Of a stretch of DNA of 15,948 nucleotides, positions 1 through 6,614 are shown piece after piece. Location: contig CALKYI010000260.1 in assembly GCA_938003665.1 (NCBI GenBank), positions 1 to 15,948 of the forward strand, in the 5' to 3' direction. How positions within the stretch are numbered: the stretch's first letter is position 1; the number at the start of each line of letters is the position of its first letter. This DNA is from an uncultured Flavobacteriales bacterium (lineage in GTDB: Bacteria; Bacteroidota; Bacteroidia; Flavobacteriales_D; Sanyastnellaceae). Below the pieces are notes generated by a model, which saw only the letters and a list, made by a program, of their open reading frames with translations, ran no database searches and was not told the DNA's origin. The position numbers and the translations under genes were made by a program.

Positions 1-52
1 CCGACCCCCTCGGTGTAAACGAGGTGCTCTAAACCAACTGAGCTAATCGCCC
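1..52 (-). tRNA. tRNA-Val (anticodon TAC), 5' part, cut by window edge
   Basis: Read on the minus strand from 52 downwards, the sequence opens with an acceptor strand GGGCGAT and a D-arm with stem GCTC/GAGC around AGTTGGTTTA. The anticodon arm follows, with stem CCTCG/CGAGG and loop TTTACAC, which places TAC in the anticodon position and makes this a valine tRNA. The variable loop begins as GGGTCGG at the window edge. The T-arm, the 3' acceptor strand and the discriminator base lie outside the window. Seeing acceptor, D-arm and anticodon arm in the right order and spacing makes the identity very likely. No other tRNA is visible in the window, so whether it belongs to a tRNA cluster further left cannot be told. 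Confidence 0.93.
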
Positions 53-62
53 GAACGGGGCG

Positions 63-70
63 CAAAGATA
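63..70 (-). promoter_or_regulatory. Bacteroidota-type -7 box for tRNA-Val
   Basis: The minus strand reads TATCTTTG at 70-63, an exact match to the Bacteroidota -7 consensus TAnnTTTG. It ends 10 bases before the tRNA 5' end. Transcription starting a few bases after the box would give a short leader for RNase P to remove. I do not see a good -33 TTTG element at the usual distance, so the call rests on the -7 box and its position. Confidence 0.55.
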
Positions 71-109
71 TATGAAATATCGCATATTCGACACCGTACA
101 TTTAACAAA

Positions 110-871
110 GTGAAATCGATCGCCATCTTCCGCATTGCCTCGTTTGTTCGTTGGCTCCTTAGGAGCCGGAGCTGGCGTTCCATCCACAGTCCGTGGCTGT
201 TCACCCTGCTCACGAGCATGCGGAGCGCCAAATTCCATTATGCGGATATCGAAACCCTACGCTCTGCGCTCAAATCCAGCACGGAGGTCGCACCCGTAAT
301 GGATTATGGTGCGGGTTCCACCGGGAGCACTTCGACTGTCTCCGGCATTGCCAAGCGTTCTCTGAAGCGCCCCAAACACGCCCGTGCCCTTGCCGCATTG
401 TCGGCGCACCTCAGCAGCTCCTCCACCCTTGAGCTCGGCACATCTTTGGGGCTCACTTCGGCTTACTTGGCACGCCACTCCCAAACCCTGACGACTGTGG
501 AAGGCAACCCCCACATCCACACCTTGGCCCAGTCCCATTGGGCCGAGCTCGGAATCGCAAACATCCGGTCCTTTTCAGGCGAATTCGATGCAACATGGGA
601 GGCCTTCGCCGACCGGCAGTACGACCTGATATTCATCGATGGCAACCACCGGGGCGAAGCCTTGATCCGCTACGTCGAAAAGAGCCTTCCATTGCTGCGC
701 CCCAAGGGCGTGATGGTGTGCGATGACATCCACTGGTCGCCCGACATGGAAGAAGCCTGGAAACACCTGTGCAACATGACCGAATGGACGGTACAGGTAG
801 ATGCGTTCGAATGGGGCCTCCTAACGCGCAATCAAGCCCTCAAGCGGGAGCACGTATGCATTCGTTTCTAG
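110..871 (+). CDS. Class I SAM-dependent methyltransferase (O-methyltransferase-like)
   Basis: The product is a 253-residue protein with a Rossmann-type methyltransferase fold. Residues 107-120 (LELGTSLGLTSAYL) form SAM-binding motif I. Residues 128-131 (TTVE) end the second strand in the acidic residue expected to bind the ribose. YDLIFIDGNH (171-180) and VCDDIHWS (203-210) match the later motifs of the caffeoyl-CoA/catechol O-methyltransferase-like group, where Asp residues often bind a metal. The N-terminal part has a basic stretch and an IHSPWLFTLL segment (25-34). I associate that HSP segment with a family of Bacteroidota methyltransferases, but this is from memory. The start chosen is GTG at 110, because the HSP segment would be lost with the next in-frame ATG (218). 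There is no obvious Shine-Dalgarno sequence; ttaacaaa precedes it. The gene is divergent from the tRNA, and the substrate cannot be read from the sequence. Confidence 0.85.
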   Translation: MKSIAIFRIASFVRWLLRSRSWRSIHSPWLFTLLTSMRSAKFHYADIETLRSALKSSTEVAPVMDYGAGSTGSTSTVSGIAKRSLKRPKHARALAALSAHLSSSSTLELGTSLGLTSAYLARHSQTLTTVEGNPHIHTLAQSHWAELGIANIRSFSGEFDATWEAFADRQYDLIFIDGNHRGEALIRYVEKSLPLLRPKGVMVCDDIHWSPDMEEAWKHLCNMTEWTVQVDAFEWGLLTRNQALKREHVCIRF

Positions 872-882
872 AGGGTGTGCAC

Positions 883-890
883 TAGCTTTG
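883..890 (+). promoter_or_regulatory. Bacteroidota-type -7 box before the histidine kinase
   Basis: TAGCTTTG at 883-890 matches the consensus TAnnTTTG exactly and is followed by CAGC and then the ATG at 895. A weak -33 candidate (TTCG, 861-864) lies 18 bases upstream, inside the end of the methyltransferase gene. Transcription normally begins a few bases after this box, so the transcript would start at or next to the ATG. Confidence 0.6.
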
Positions 891-894
891 CAGC

Positions 895-1818
895 ATGCCC
901 AGGCAGCAAGCTGAACGAGCGAACCGGACGTGGCTAACAGGGGTGTTAGGCGCCTACATTCTGATGCAATTCAGCTGGTGGGCCTACCTGCTCATTCAAC
1001 AGCACCACACCATCGACGCGTTAGAAGGCACCTCGAATGCTCCGCGGTACACGTTGATGATCCTCGGCGAGGGAAGCGTATTCTTGGGGCTGCTGAGCTT
1101 GGGCTTTGTGGCCATCTGGAGGGGCATTCGAAAGGAGCGAGCCCAGGCGCAGAAGGAGCGGCACTTTTTGCTTGCCGTCACCCACGAATTGAAAACCCCC
1201 ATCGCAGGCACGCAACTGGCCATCGACTCGCTCAAACGACACGAATGGGACGAAGCGACCAAACGCGAACTCTATGAAGATGCGAGCGCCGGGTTGAGCC
1301 GACTTTCCCAACGCGTCGAAAACATCCTGCAAAGCAACCGACTGGTTTCGGGCAAAGCCATGAACCGCGAACCGTTTGATGCGGAGCACATCATCAATGA
1401 AGCCATCAAACGGCAACAAGCAGGACCCTTCCGGGACTGGCCCATCGAACTAAAAACCCCCGAAACAGCCATGGGCCTCGTGGAAGGCGATGCCGATGCC
1501 ATGGCCCTCGCCTGGGGCAATTTGATCGAAAACGCGTTCAAATACAGCCCGAACGACGCTCCCGTACACGTCGAAATTTCCCAAACCCCTGAAGCCCTTG
1601 AGTGCACGGTCGATGACGGAGGTAAGGGCATCCCAGCCAACAAACGGAAGCAGGTATTGGAAAAATTCGAACGCATTGAACATTCCGATACCACCGGCAC
1701 GGGATTGGGGCTTTATTTGGCCCACCAGATCATCCGCATGCACGGCGGAGAATTGACCATTGAGACCAGCAAACGCGGTGGATGCCGCATCACCACGAAG
1801 ATTCCCCTTACTTCATGA
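895..1818 (+). CDS. Membrane-bound sensor histidine kinase, orphan in this window
   Basis: The product is a 307-residue sensor kinase. Two hydrophobic segments (about 17-36 and 56-75) flank an outside loop of only about 20 residues, so there is little room for an extracytoplasmic ligand domain. The HisKA domain follows, with the H-box LLAVTHELKTP and phospho-acceptor His97. The ATPase domain has the N-box NLIENAFKYS (209-218), the G1 box DDGGKGIP (240-247) and the G2 box GTGLGLY (268-274). All catalytic boxes look intact. No response regulator is encoded in the window. The ATG at 895 is the only usable start: the next Met lies inside the first membrane segment. It sits 4 bases after a -7 promoter box, suggesting a leaderless message. 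The stop overlaps the gpmI start (ATGA). The signal sensed is unknown; a short-loop kinase may sense a membrane or intracellular cue (inference). Confidence 0.93.
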   Translation: MPRQQAERANRTWLTGVLGAYILMQFSWWAYLLIQQHHTIDALEGTSNAPRYTLMILGEGSVFLGLLSLGFVAIWRGIRKERAQAQKERHFLLAVTHELKTPIAGTQLAIDSLKRHEWDEATKRELYEDASAGLSRLSQRVENILQSNRLVSGKAMNREPFDAEHIINEAIKRQQAGPFRDWPIELKTPETAMGLVEGDADAMALAWGNLIENAFKYSPNDAPVHVEISQTPEALECTVDDGGKGIPANKRKQVLEKFERIEHSDTTGTGLGLYLAHQIIRMHGGELTIETSKRGGCRITTKIPLTS

Positions 1819-3335
1819 CCCACTCTTCCAACAAATGCGCCTTGATCATCCTGGACGGATGGGGCATCGGCGACGACGATGCGAGCAATGCCATCGCCGC
1901 TGCCAACACACCCTTTATGGATGGGCTGTTGAACGATTACCCCAAAGCCACCTTGCGCACCGACGGTGAACACGTTGGGTTGCCAGATGGACAAATGGGG
2001 AATAGCGAAGTCGGCCACATGAACATCGGCGCCGGCCGGGTCGTCTACCAAGATTTGCTCCGCATCAACCGCGCCATTGAGGCCGGTTCTTTTGAAAAAG
2101 AAGCGGTGCTTCAGGCCGCGTTTAATCAAGCCAAAACCACCGGTGGTTGCTTGCATTTCATGGGCCTCGTATCGCAAGGCGGGGTGCATTCACAACAAGA
2201 GCACCTGAACGCGCTCTGCAAGGCCGCTGCAGCCGCAGGCATCAAAGACTTCGCCGTTCATGCCTTTACCGATGGAAGAGATACTTCCCCGCGCACCGCA
2301 GCGAAATACATCGCGGAACTCGAAACGGTACTGGATTCGACCGGAGGACGCATTGCCTCCGTGCACGGGCGCTACTATGCTATGGACCGGGACAACCGGT
2401 GGGAGCGCATCGGACAATCGTATGCCACCCTTGTTCGAGGAGAGGGCGCGCGCTATGAAACGGCAGCAGAGGGCATTGAAGCGCATTATGCCCAAGACAT
2501 CACCGACGAGTTTATTCGGCCGTTTGTAGTGGGAGATGCTGTCTGTATTGCTCCGAACGACGTGGTCATTTGCTTCAACTTCCGGACCGACCGGTGCCGC
2601 GAGATCACATCCGCCCTGACCCAGCAGGCGTATCCCGAGCACGAGATGGAGCCCCTCCCGTTGCACTACGTCACCATGACCAATTACGACGATTCGTTTC
2701 AGGGCGTTCATGTGATATACGACAAGCCCAACTTGGTCGGCACCTTGGGTGAAACGGTCGCGGCAGCAGGCCGCACCCAGGTGCGCATCGCTGAAACGGA
2801 AAAGTACCCCCACGTCACGTTCTTCTTCAGTGGCGGCCGCGAAGTTCCGTTCGATGGAGAGCGTCGACTGATGGCACACAGTCCCAAGGTTCCTACCTAC
2901 GATCTCCAACCTGAGATGTCTGCCCATGAAATTGTCAACCTCATCGTCCCGGAAATGAAGGGCGAGAACGGACAGGCTCCCGATTTCATATGCCTCAATT
3001 TCGCCAACCCTGATATGGTGGGCCACACGGGCGTTTTCGACGCCATTGTCAAAGCGGTGGAAGTCACCGACGAATGCCTTCGCGAAGTGGTCGAGGCTGG
3101 CCGCGCCAACGGCTACCAATTCATCGTCATTGCCGACCACGGCAATGCAGATTTTGCGCGGCATCCTGACGGTTCGCCCCACACCGCTCACACCACTAAC
3201 CCGGTTCCGGTGGTGGTTTTGTCAGAACATGTCCATTCGATTCAAGACGGCATTTTGGCGGATGTCGCCCCAACCGTACTCAAGCTGATGGGCATTCCGC
3301 AGCCACCTGAAATGACGGGTAAGGCGTTGCACTAA
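1815..3335 (+). CDS. gpmI: 2,3-bisphosphoglycerate-independent phosphoglycerate mutase
   Basis: GpmI interconverts 3- and 2-phosphoglycerate in glycolysis and gluconeogenesis, in the cytoplasm, using two manganese ions and a phosphoserine intermediate. The 506-residue length is normal for the family. ILDGWG near the start supplies the metal ligand Asp14, and MGNSEVGH contains the nucleophile Ser64. FTDGRDTSPR (151-160), HGRYYAMDRD (184-193) and FNFRTDR (254-260) are the substrate-binding blocks. NPDMVGHTG (398-406), ADHGN (440-444) and HTAHTTNP (456-463) hold the remaining metal ligands. All expected residues are present, so the enzyme should be active. The start is ATG at 1815, which overlaps the kinase stop by 4 bases and gives the family-typical N-terminus; an in-frame ATG at 1782 lies inside the kinase gene. 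The gene ends 6 bases from the convergent folC stop. Confidence 0.97.
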   Translation: MTHSSNKCALIILDGWGIGDDDASNAIAAANTPFMDGLLNDYPKATLRTDGEHVGLPDGQMGNSEVGHMNIGAGRVVYQDLLRINRAIEAGSFEKEAVLQAAFNQAKTTGGCLHFMGLVSQGGVHSQQEHLNALCKAAAAAGIKDFAVHAFTDGRDTSPRTAAKYIAELETVLDSTGGRIASVHGRYYAMDRDNRWERIGQSYATLVRGEGARYETAAEGIEAHYAQDITDEFIRPFVVGDAVCIAPNDVVICFNFRTDRCREITSALTQQAYPEHEMEPLPLHYVTMTNYDDSFQGVHVIYDKPNLVGTLGETVAAAGRTQVRIAETEKYPHVTFFFSGGREVPFDGERRLMAHSPKVPTYDLQPEMSAHEIVNLIVPEMKGENGQAPDFICLNFANPDMVGHTGVFDAIVKAVEVTDECLREVVEAGRANGYQFIVIADHGNADFARHPDGSPHTAHTTNPVPVVVLSEHVHSIQDGILADVAPTVLKLMGIPQPPEMTGKALH

Positions 3336-3341
3336 CCCATG

Positions 3342-4580
3342 TCAGTTTCGGCTGCGCTCCCAAGCGAGCACCTCACCGGCTATGAAGACGCTTCCGAATA
3401 CCGAGACCAAGTCGTTCGGCTGAGCATCAGCGAGCGCCGCTTCTAAAGCCGCTTCGACTGTTCCGTACGCTTGGCCGTTCAATCCGACGTCTGCGGCATG
3501 GTCAGCCAACGTCGCACTGGGCAAGGCTCTTGGGATTTGCGCCGCGCAGAAATAATACGCTCCCTCGCTGGGCATAGCCGTCAGGGCACCCTTCACGTCT
3601 TTGTCGTTGACCGCTCCGAATACCACACGCAGTTGATCGCATTCCAGGGCTTCAATCGCTCCCAACGTTCGGTGCAGGCCATCCAAATTGTGTGCGCAGT
3701 CGAGTAAAATGCGCGCACCGGAGGGCGCTCGACGCAGCCACTGCCACCGCCCAGCATGACCGGATTTCGTGATGGCCTCCAGCGGCGGCACCTCCCAATC
3801 GCGCCCAAAAGGGGAGGCGTTCAGCACCTCGAGTGCCTTGTGCGAAGTAGCCCGGTTTTCGGGCCAGTGCGGACCGCCTTCAACATCCCCAGAAGCAACT
3901 CCCGCGTAGTGGACCTCCGCCCCAAAACGATTCGCCGTCTCCAACAACACCGATTGAGCCTCCGGGCGCATACGGCCCATGACGAGCGGCACCCCATCCT
4001 TGATGATGCCCGCCTTTTCTCGGGCAATCGAGCGGATGTCTTCACCGAGGAATTGCTGGTGGTCCAACCCAATGTTGGTGATGACCGTGAGCAGTGGTTG
4101 CGGAAAAACGTTGGTGCTGTCGAGCCGCCCTCCCATTCCCGTTTCGAGGACCACCACATCCACCTCCTGCTCAGCAAACCACACCAAGGCCATACCAAAG
4201 GTCCACTCAAAAAACGACGGCACAAATCCCGCCGATTCGATTGCAGGTCGCATGCGTTGAATGAATTCCACCACCCACTGATCTTCGGGTACGGCGCCGT
4301 TGATGCGCATGCGCTCCCGGAAGTCCTCGAGGTGGGGTGACGTGAACAATGCTACGCGTTTGCCTTGGGCCTGCAGCGCATTGGCAATGGCTGTGCACAC
4401 GGAACCCTTGCCGTTGGTGCAGGCCACGTGAACGACGTGATTGAGGCGAAGATCGGGACGGCCAAGCACATCCAAGACGCGGTAGGTCCCGCTCAGGTCG
4501 GCTTTGTAAGCGGCGGGACCTTGCCGCTGGAACATGGGGAGCTGCTGGAACAGCCACGCGGTGGCTTCGGCGTAGGTCAC
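3342..4580 (-). CDS. folC: Folylpolyglutamate synthase / dihydrofolate synthase
   Basis: FolC joins glutamate to dihydropteroate and then adds further glutamates to folates, using ATP. The 412-residue protein has the Mur-ligase-like P-loop TNGKGSV (55-61), FTSPHLEDFRERMRING (79-95), the core VVVLETGMGGRLDSTN (142-157), ITNIGLDHQQFLG (167-179) with conserved His, and REKAGIIK (187-194). The C-terminal domain has LLDCAHNLDG (292-301) and VFGSVFIAGEVL (394-405). Length and motifs are normal. The chosen start is GTG at 4580, because it gives the standard N-terminus and overlaps the upstream tonB-like stop in the four bases GTGA, implying translational coupling. A longer frame back to 4667 lies entirely within the tonB-like gene. 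It is the last gene of an exbB-exbD-tonB-folC run and is convergent with gpmI. Confidence 0.95.
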   Translation of the reverse strand: MTYAEATAWLFQQLPMFQRQGPAAYKADLSGTYRVLDVLGRPDLRLNHVVHVACTNGKGSVCTAIANALQAQGKRVALFTSPHLEDFRERMRINGAVPEDQWVVEFIQRMRPAIESAGFVPSFFEWTFGMALVWFAEQEVDVVVLETGMGGRLDSTNVFPQPLLTVITNIGLDHQQFLGEDIRSIAREKAGIIKDGVPLVMGRMRPEAQSVLLETANRFGAEVHYAGVASGDVEGGPHWPENRATSHKALEVLNASPFGRDWEVPPLEAITKSGHAGRWQWLRRAPSGARILLDCAHNLDGLHRTLGAIEALECDQLRVVFGAVNDKDVKGALTAMPSEGAYYFCAAQIPRALPSATLADHAADVGLNGQAYGTVEAALEAALADAQPNDLVSVFGSVFIAGEVLAWERSRN

Positions 4581-5377
4581 TCGAGTTCGAATCGAATGGT
4601 CACGAATCCCGACCGAATGGGCCGGGCCAGGTTCTCGGTCCATGTGGTGGTCCGCGCCGCACGGCAAGCCATCTCGATGAGTTCGCTGTCTGCGGTATTC
4701 GAACCCGCGCCGTCGTACGTAGCGGATGTCACCTTGCCGTTCTTGTCTACGAGAATTTTGACCCGGACCACGCCTTCCTTACGGGGGGTTTCGTTCTGAA
4801 TGGGGCGGCCGATGATGCTTCCGCCGTCCAAATCAAAATCTCCGTCGTCCCCACTCACCACGCCTCGGCCATCGATTTTGGCATCCTCCGCACCTTCATT
4901 GCCCGTTCCTTGTTCGGACGCACCTTCTGAACCGCCTCCGCCGCTCTGTGCCAGTGCACTGAAGGCATTGGACAACCGCGAATCCACGGTGCGTTCCGGT
5001 TCGGGCTCTGGATCGGGGTCCTTCACCGGTTCGGGTGCTGTGGGTACGGAAACTTCCGATTGTTCTTGCGTCACGACTTCCTCTGCCACGGCAGCCTCAA
5101 CGGGCTCACTTTGTGACACTTCCGGTTGGACCACCTCTTCCACCGTTTCTGATGGCACCTCCGATTCCACATCACCCGCAGCCTCTGCGACATCACCAAT
5201 GTCAGCCAATCCTACCGCAACAAACTGCTCGCCTGGCGGGGGAATGGACTTGGTAAAGGCCACCAAAAAAAAGCACGCCACAACGACCCCTGCAAAGGAG
5301 AAAAATGCGAGAACGGCCGCTTTGATGCGGTCCTTCTTCTCGCCTTCACGGCGTCGTTTTTCAAGGATGGCCTGCAT
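4577..5377 (-). CDS. TonB-like energy transducer
   Basis: The 266-residue protein has a highly charged cytoplasmic N-terminus (EKRRREGEKKDR), one membrane segment at about 22-42 and a long acidic Pro/Glu/Val-rich stretch ending in DPDPEPEPERT. A Gly/Ser/Asp-rich linker follows, then a C-terminal domain (about the last 65 residues, from VVRVKILVDKNGKV to FVTIRFELE) that resembles the TonB C-terminal fold. TonB proteins span the periplasm and pass energy from ExbBD to outer-membrane transporters. Typical TonB linkers are Pro/Lys-rich; this one is strongly acidic. The position after exbB and exbD supports the role. The start chosen is ATG at 5377; a TTG two codons upstream (5383), which abuts the exbD stop, is the alternative. 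The stop overlaps the folC start. Which transporter it serves is not visible. A TolA-like role is less likely but possible. Confidence 0.85.
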   Translation of the reverse strand: MQAILEKRRREGEKKDRIKAAVLAFFSFAGVVVACFFLVAFTKSIPPPGEQFVAVGLADIGDVAEAAGDVESEVPSETVEEVVQPEVSQSEPVEAAVAEEVVTQEQSEVSVPTAPEPVKDPDPEPEPERTVDSRLSNAFSALAQSGGGGSEGASEQGTGNEGAEDAKIDGRGVVSGDDGDFDLDGGSIIGRPIQNETPRKEGVVRVKILVDKNGKVTSATYDGAGSNTADSELIEMACRAARTTTWTENLARPIRSGFVTIRFELE

Positions 5378-5383
5378 GCACAA

Positions 5384-5776
5384 TCAGTTTTTGGGAGTTG
5401 CGCCCAGCATCACCTTCCATTCGTTGGCTTTCGCCATGCCAATGACCTCGACCGTTTTGCCGGTAGGCACAGACTCGTCCACTTGGAGGTAAAGCACCGG
5501 ATCAGCGGCGTCTTCCAACCGAACGCGCAGCAAGGACTCGAGGTCCTCATAAGCCACAGGTCCGCCGTTCAAGTGATACGACCCATCCGGCTTGATGCTC
5601 AACGTCATTTTGCTCGTGACAGAAGTCGTCCCCTTCGCCTTGGGCAACTCGACGTTGACGCCATTGCTCACCAACGTGGAGAGAATGATGAAGAAGATCA
5701 GCAACAGGAAGACCAAGTCGGTCATGGACGACATGTTGCCCCCTACACTGATTTTATTTCGCTGGCCCAGGTTCAT
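5384..5776 (-). CDS. exbD: ExbD/TolR-family biopolymer transport protein
   Basis: The 130-residue protein has the family layout: a short basic N-terminus (MNLGQRNKISVGG), a single membrane segment at about 21-37 and a periplasmic domain with KTVEVIGMAKANEWKVML near the end. Asp20 in SMTDLVFLLL is the conserved membrane Asp that carries protons in ExbD and TolR. The protein is therefore likely the proton-conducting partner in an ExbB-ExbD motor. Its ATG overlaps the exbB stop in ATGA, and the tonB-like gene begins 6 bases after its stop. With a tonB-like gene directly downstream, an ExbD role is preferred over TolR, but sequence alone does not separate the two. Confidence 0.92.
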   Translation of the reverse strand: MNLGQRNKISVGGNMSSMTDLVFLLLIFFIILSTLVSNGVNVELPKAKGTTSVTSKMTLSIKPDGSYHLNGGPVAYEDLESLLRVRLEDAADPVLYLQVDESVPTGKTVEVIGMAKANEWKVMLGATPKN

Positions 5777-6486
5777 GCTGCGGGTTCTTCCAAAATATCG
5801 ATGAACTCAATGGTCGTGGCCTCCATTTTGTGGATGACCTTGGAGACCTTGCTGACCAAATTGTTATATGCCATGTAGGCGATGATACCGACGACAAGGC
5901 CAACAATGGTGGTGATCATGGCCTGCTTCGTACCGGATGAAATGTGTTCAACGCTGACGGTGCCAACTTGCTCCATGTCCAAGAACACCTGCACCATACC
6001 GAGCACGGTTCCCAAGAAACCCAGCATGGGAGCAGCACTGGCGATGGTGGCCAAGGAACTCAGGTTTTTCTCCAGGTTGTAAATCTCCAACTTGCCGATG
6101 TTCTCGATGGAAACGCTGATGTCCTTGAGGTCTTTGCCGATGCGGCTGATGCCTTTGTCCAACATGCGCGCCATGGGAGTGTTCGACGATTGGCAGAGGT
6201 TCCGCGCACTGTCAAAACTTCCTTGCCCGATGTAATCGCGGATTTTATTCATGAAATCCGGGCTGACCTTTTCGGCTTTGGCGATGGCCATGGTGCGCTC
6301 AAAAAACAGGTAGATGGCGGCCACACTCATCAGCGCCAGCAGGATCATGACCGCCCCTCCGCCTATGCCGCTGGACCCCTCCAAAATCAATTCTAAGATG
6401 CTCACATCCACTTGCTGGATGGCCTCACCCGTTTTTTCCGCAACCTGCCCTCCGGTGGTTACATCGAGTAGCATAAATGTCTTCAT
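5773..6486 (-). CDS. exbB: MotA/TolQ/ExbB-family proton channel protein
   Basis: The 237-residue protein has three membrane segments (about 43-63, 146-168 and 189-209), as in ExbB. The family signature lies in IASAAPMLGFLGTVLGMVQVF (148-168), followed by SSGTKQAMITTIVGLVVGIIAY. In the family it forms the pentameric channel around ExbD that converts proton flow into movement of TonB. ATG at 6486 is used; Met5 (6474) is an alternative start. The 128-base gap upstream to nhaD is the largest intergenic stretch here. It contains a near-match to the -7 box (TCTTTTTG on the minus strand, 6560-6553, one mismatch) and no convincing hairpin terminator, so the gene may have its own promoter or be read from nhaD. 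Translation is coupled to exbD by a 4-base overlap. Confidence 0.93.
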   Translation of the reverse strand: MKTFMLLDVTTGGQVAEKTGEAIQQVDVSILELILEGSSGIGGGAVMILLALMSVAAIYLFFERTMAIAKAEKVSPDFMNKIRDYIGQGSFDSARNLCQSSNTPMARMLDKGISRIGKDLKDISVSIENIGKLEIYNLEKNLSSLATIASAAPMLGFLGTVLGMVQVFLDMEQVGTVSVEHISSGTKQAMITTIVGLVVGIIAYMAYNNLVSKVSKVIHKMEATTIEFIDILEEPAA

Positions 6487-6614
6487 AGATTCTTGCGTTC
6501 AATGCCGTTGTTGAAACGAGAAAGTTCACGCATTTATTGAGGCACGCGCTCCCAAAAAGAATCAATTTTCGACGTCGTGCGGTTTACAACGTCGGGGCCA
6601 AAAGCGGGGTTTTA

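Noticed and set aside
2190..3191. A 333-codon open frame on the minus strand within gpmI
   Set aside because: GpmI is complete with all catalytic residues; the antisense frame has no supporting features.
4581..4667. A longer N-terminus for FolC from an ATG at 4667
   Set aside because: The added residues come from the end of the TonB-like gene in another frame. The GTG at 4580 gives the normal FolC start and a 4-base overlap.
4800..5492. A 230-codon Ser/Pro/Thr-rich plus-strand frame, resembling a mucin-like protein
   Set aside because: The composition is the antisense image of the acidic low-complexity linker of the TonB-like gene, which has a real domain at its end and sits in an operon.
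6570..6594. CGACGTCG palindrome and a repeated ACGTCG in the gap upstream of exbB
   Set aside because: The repeats are short and partly expected in a GC-rich gap; no known binding-site pattern fits.
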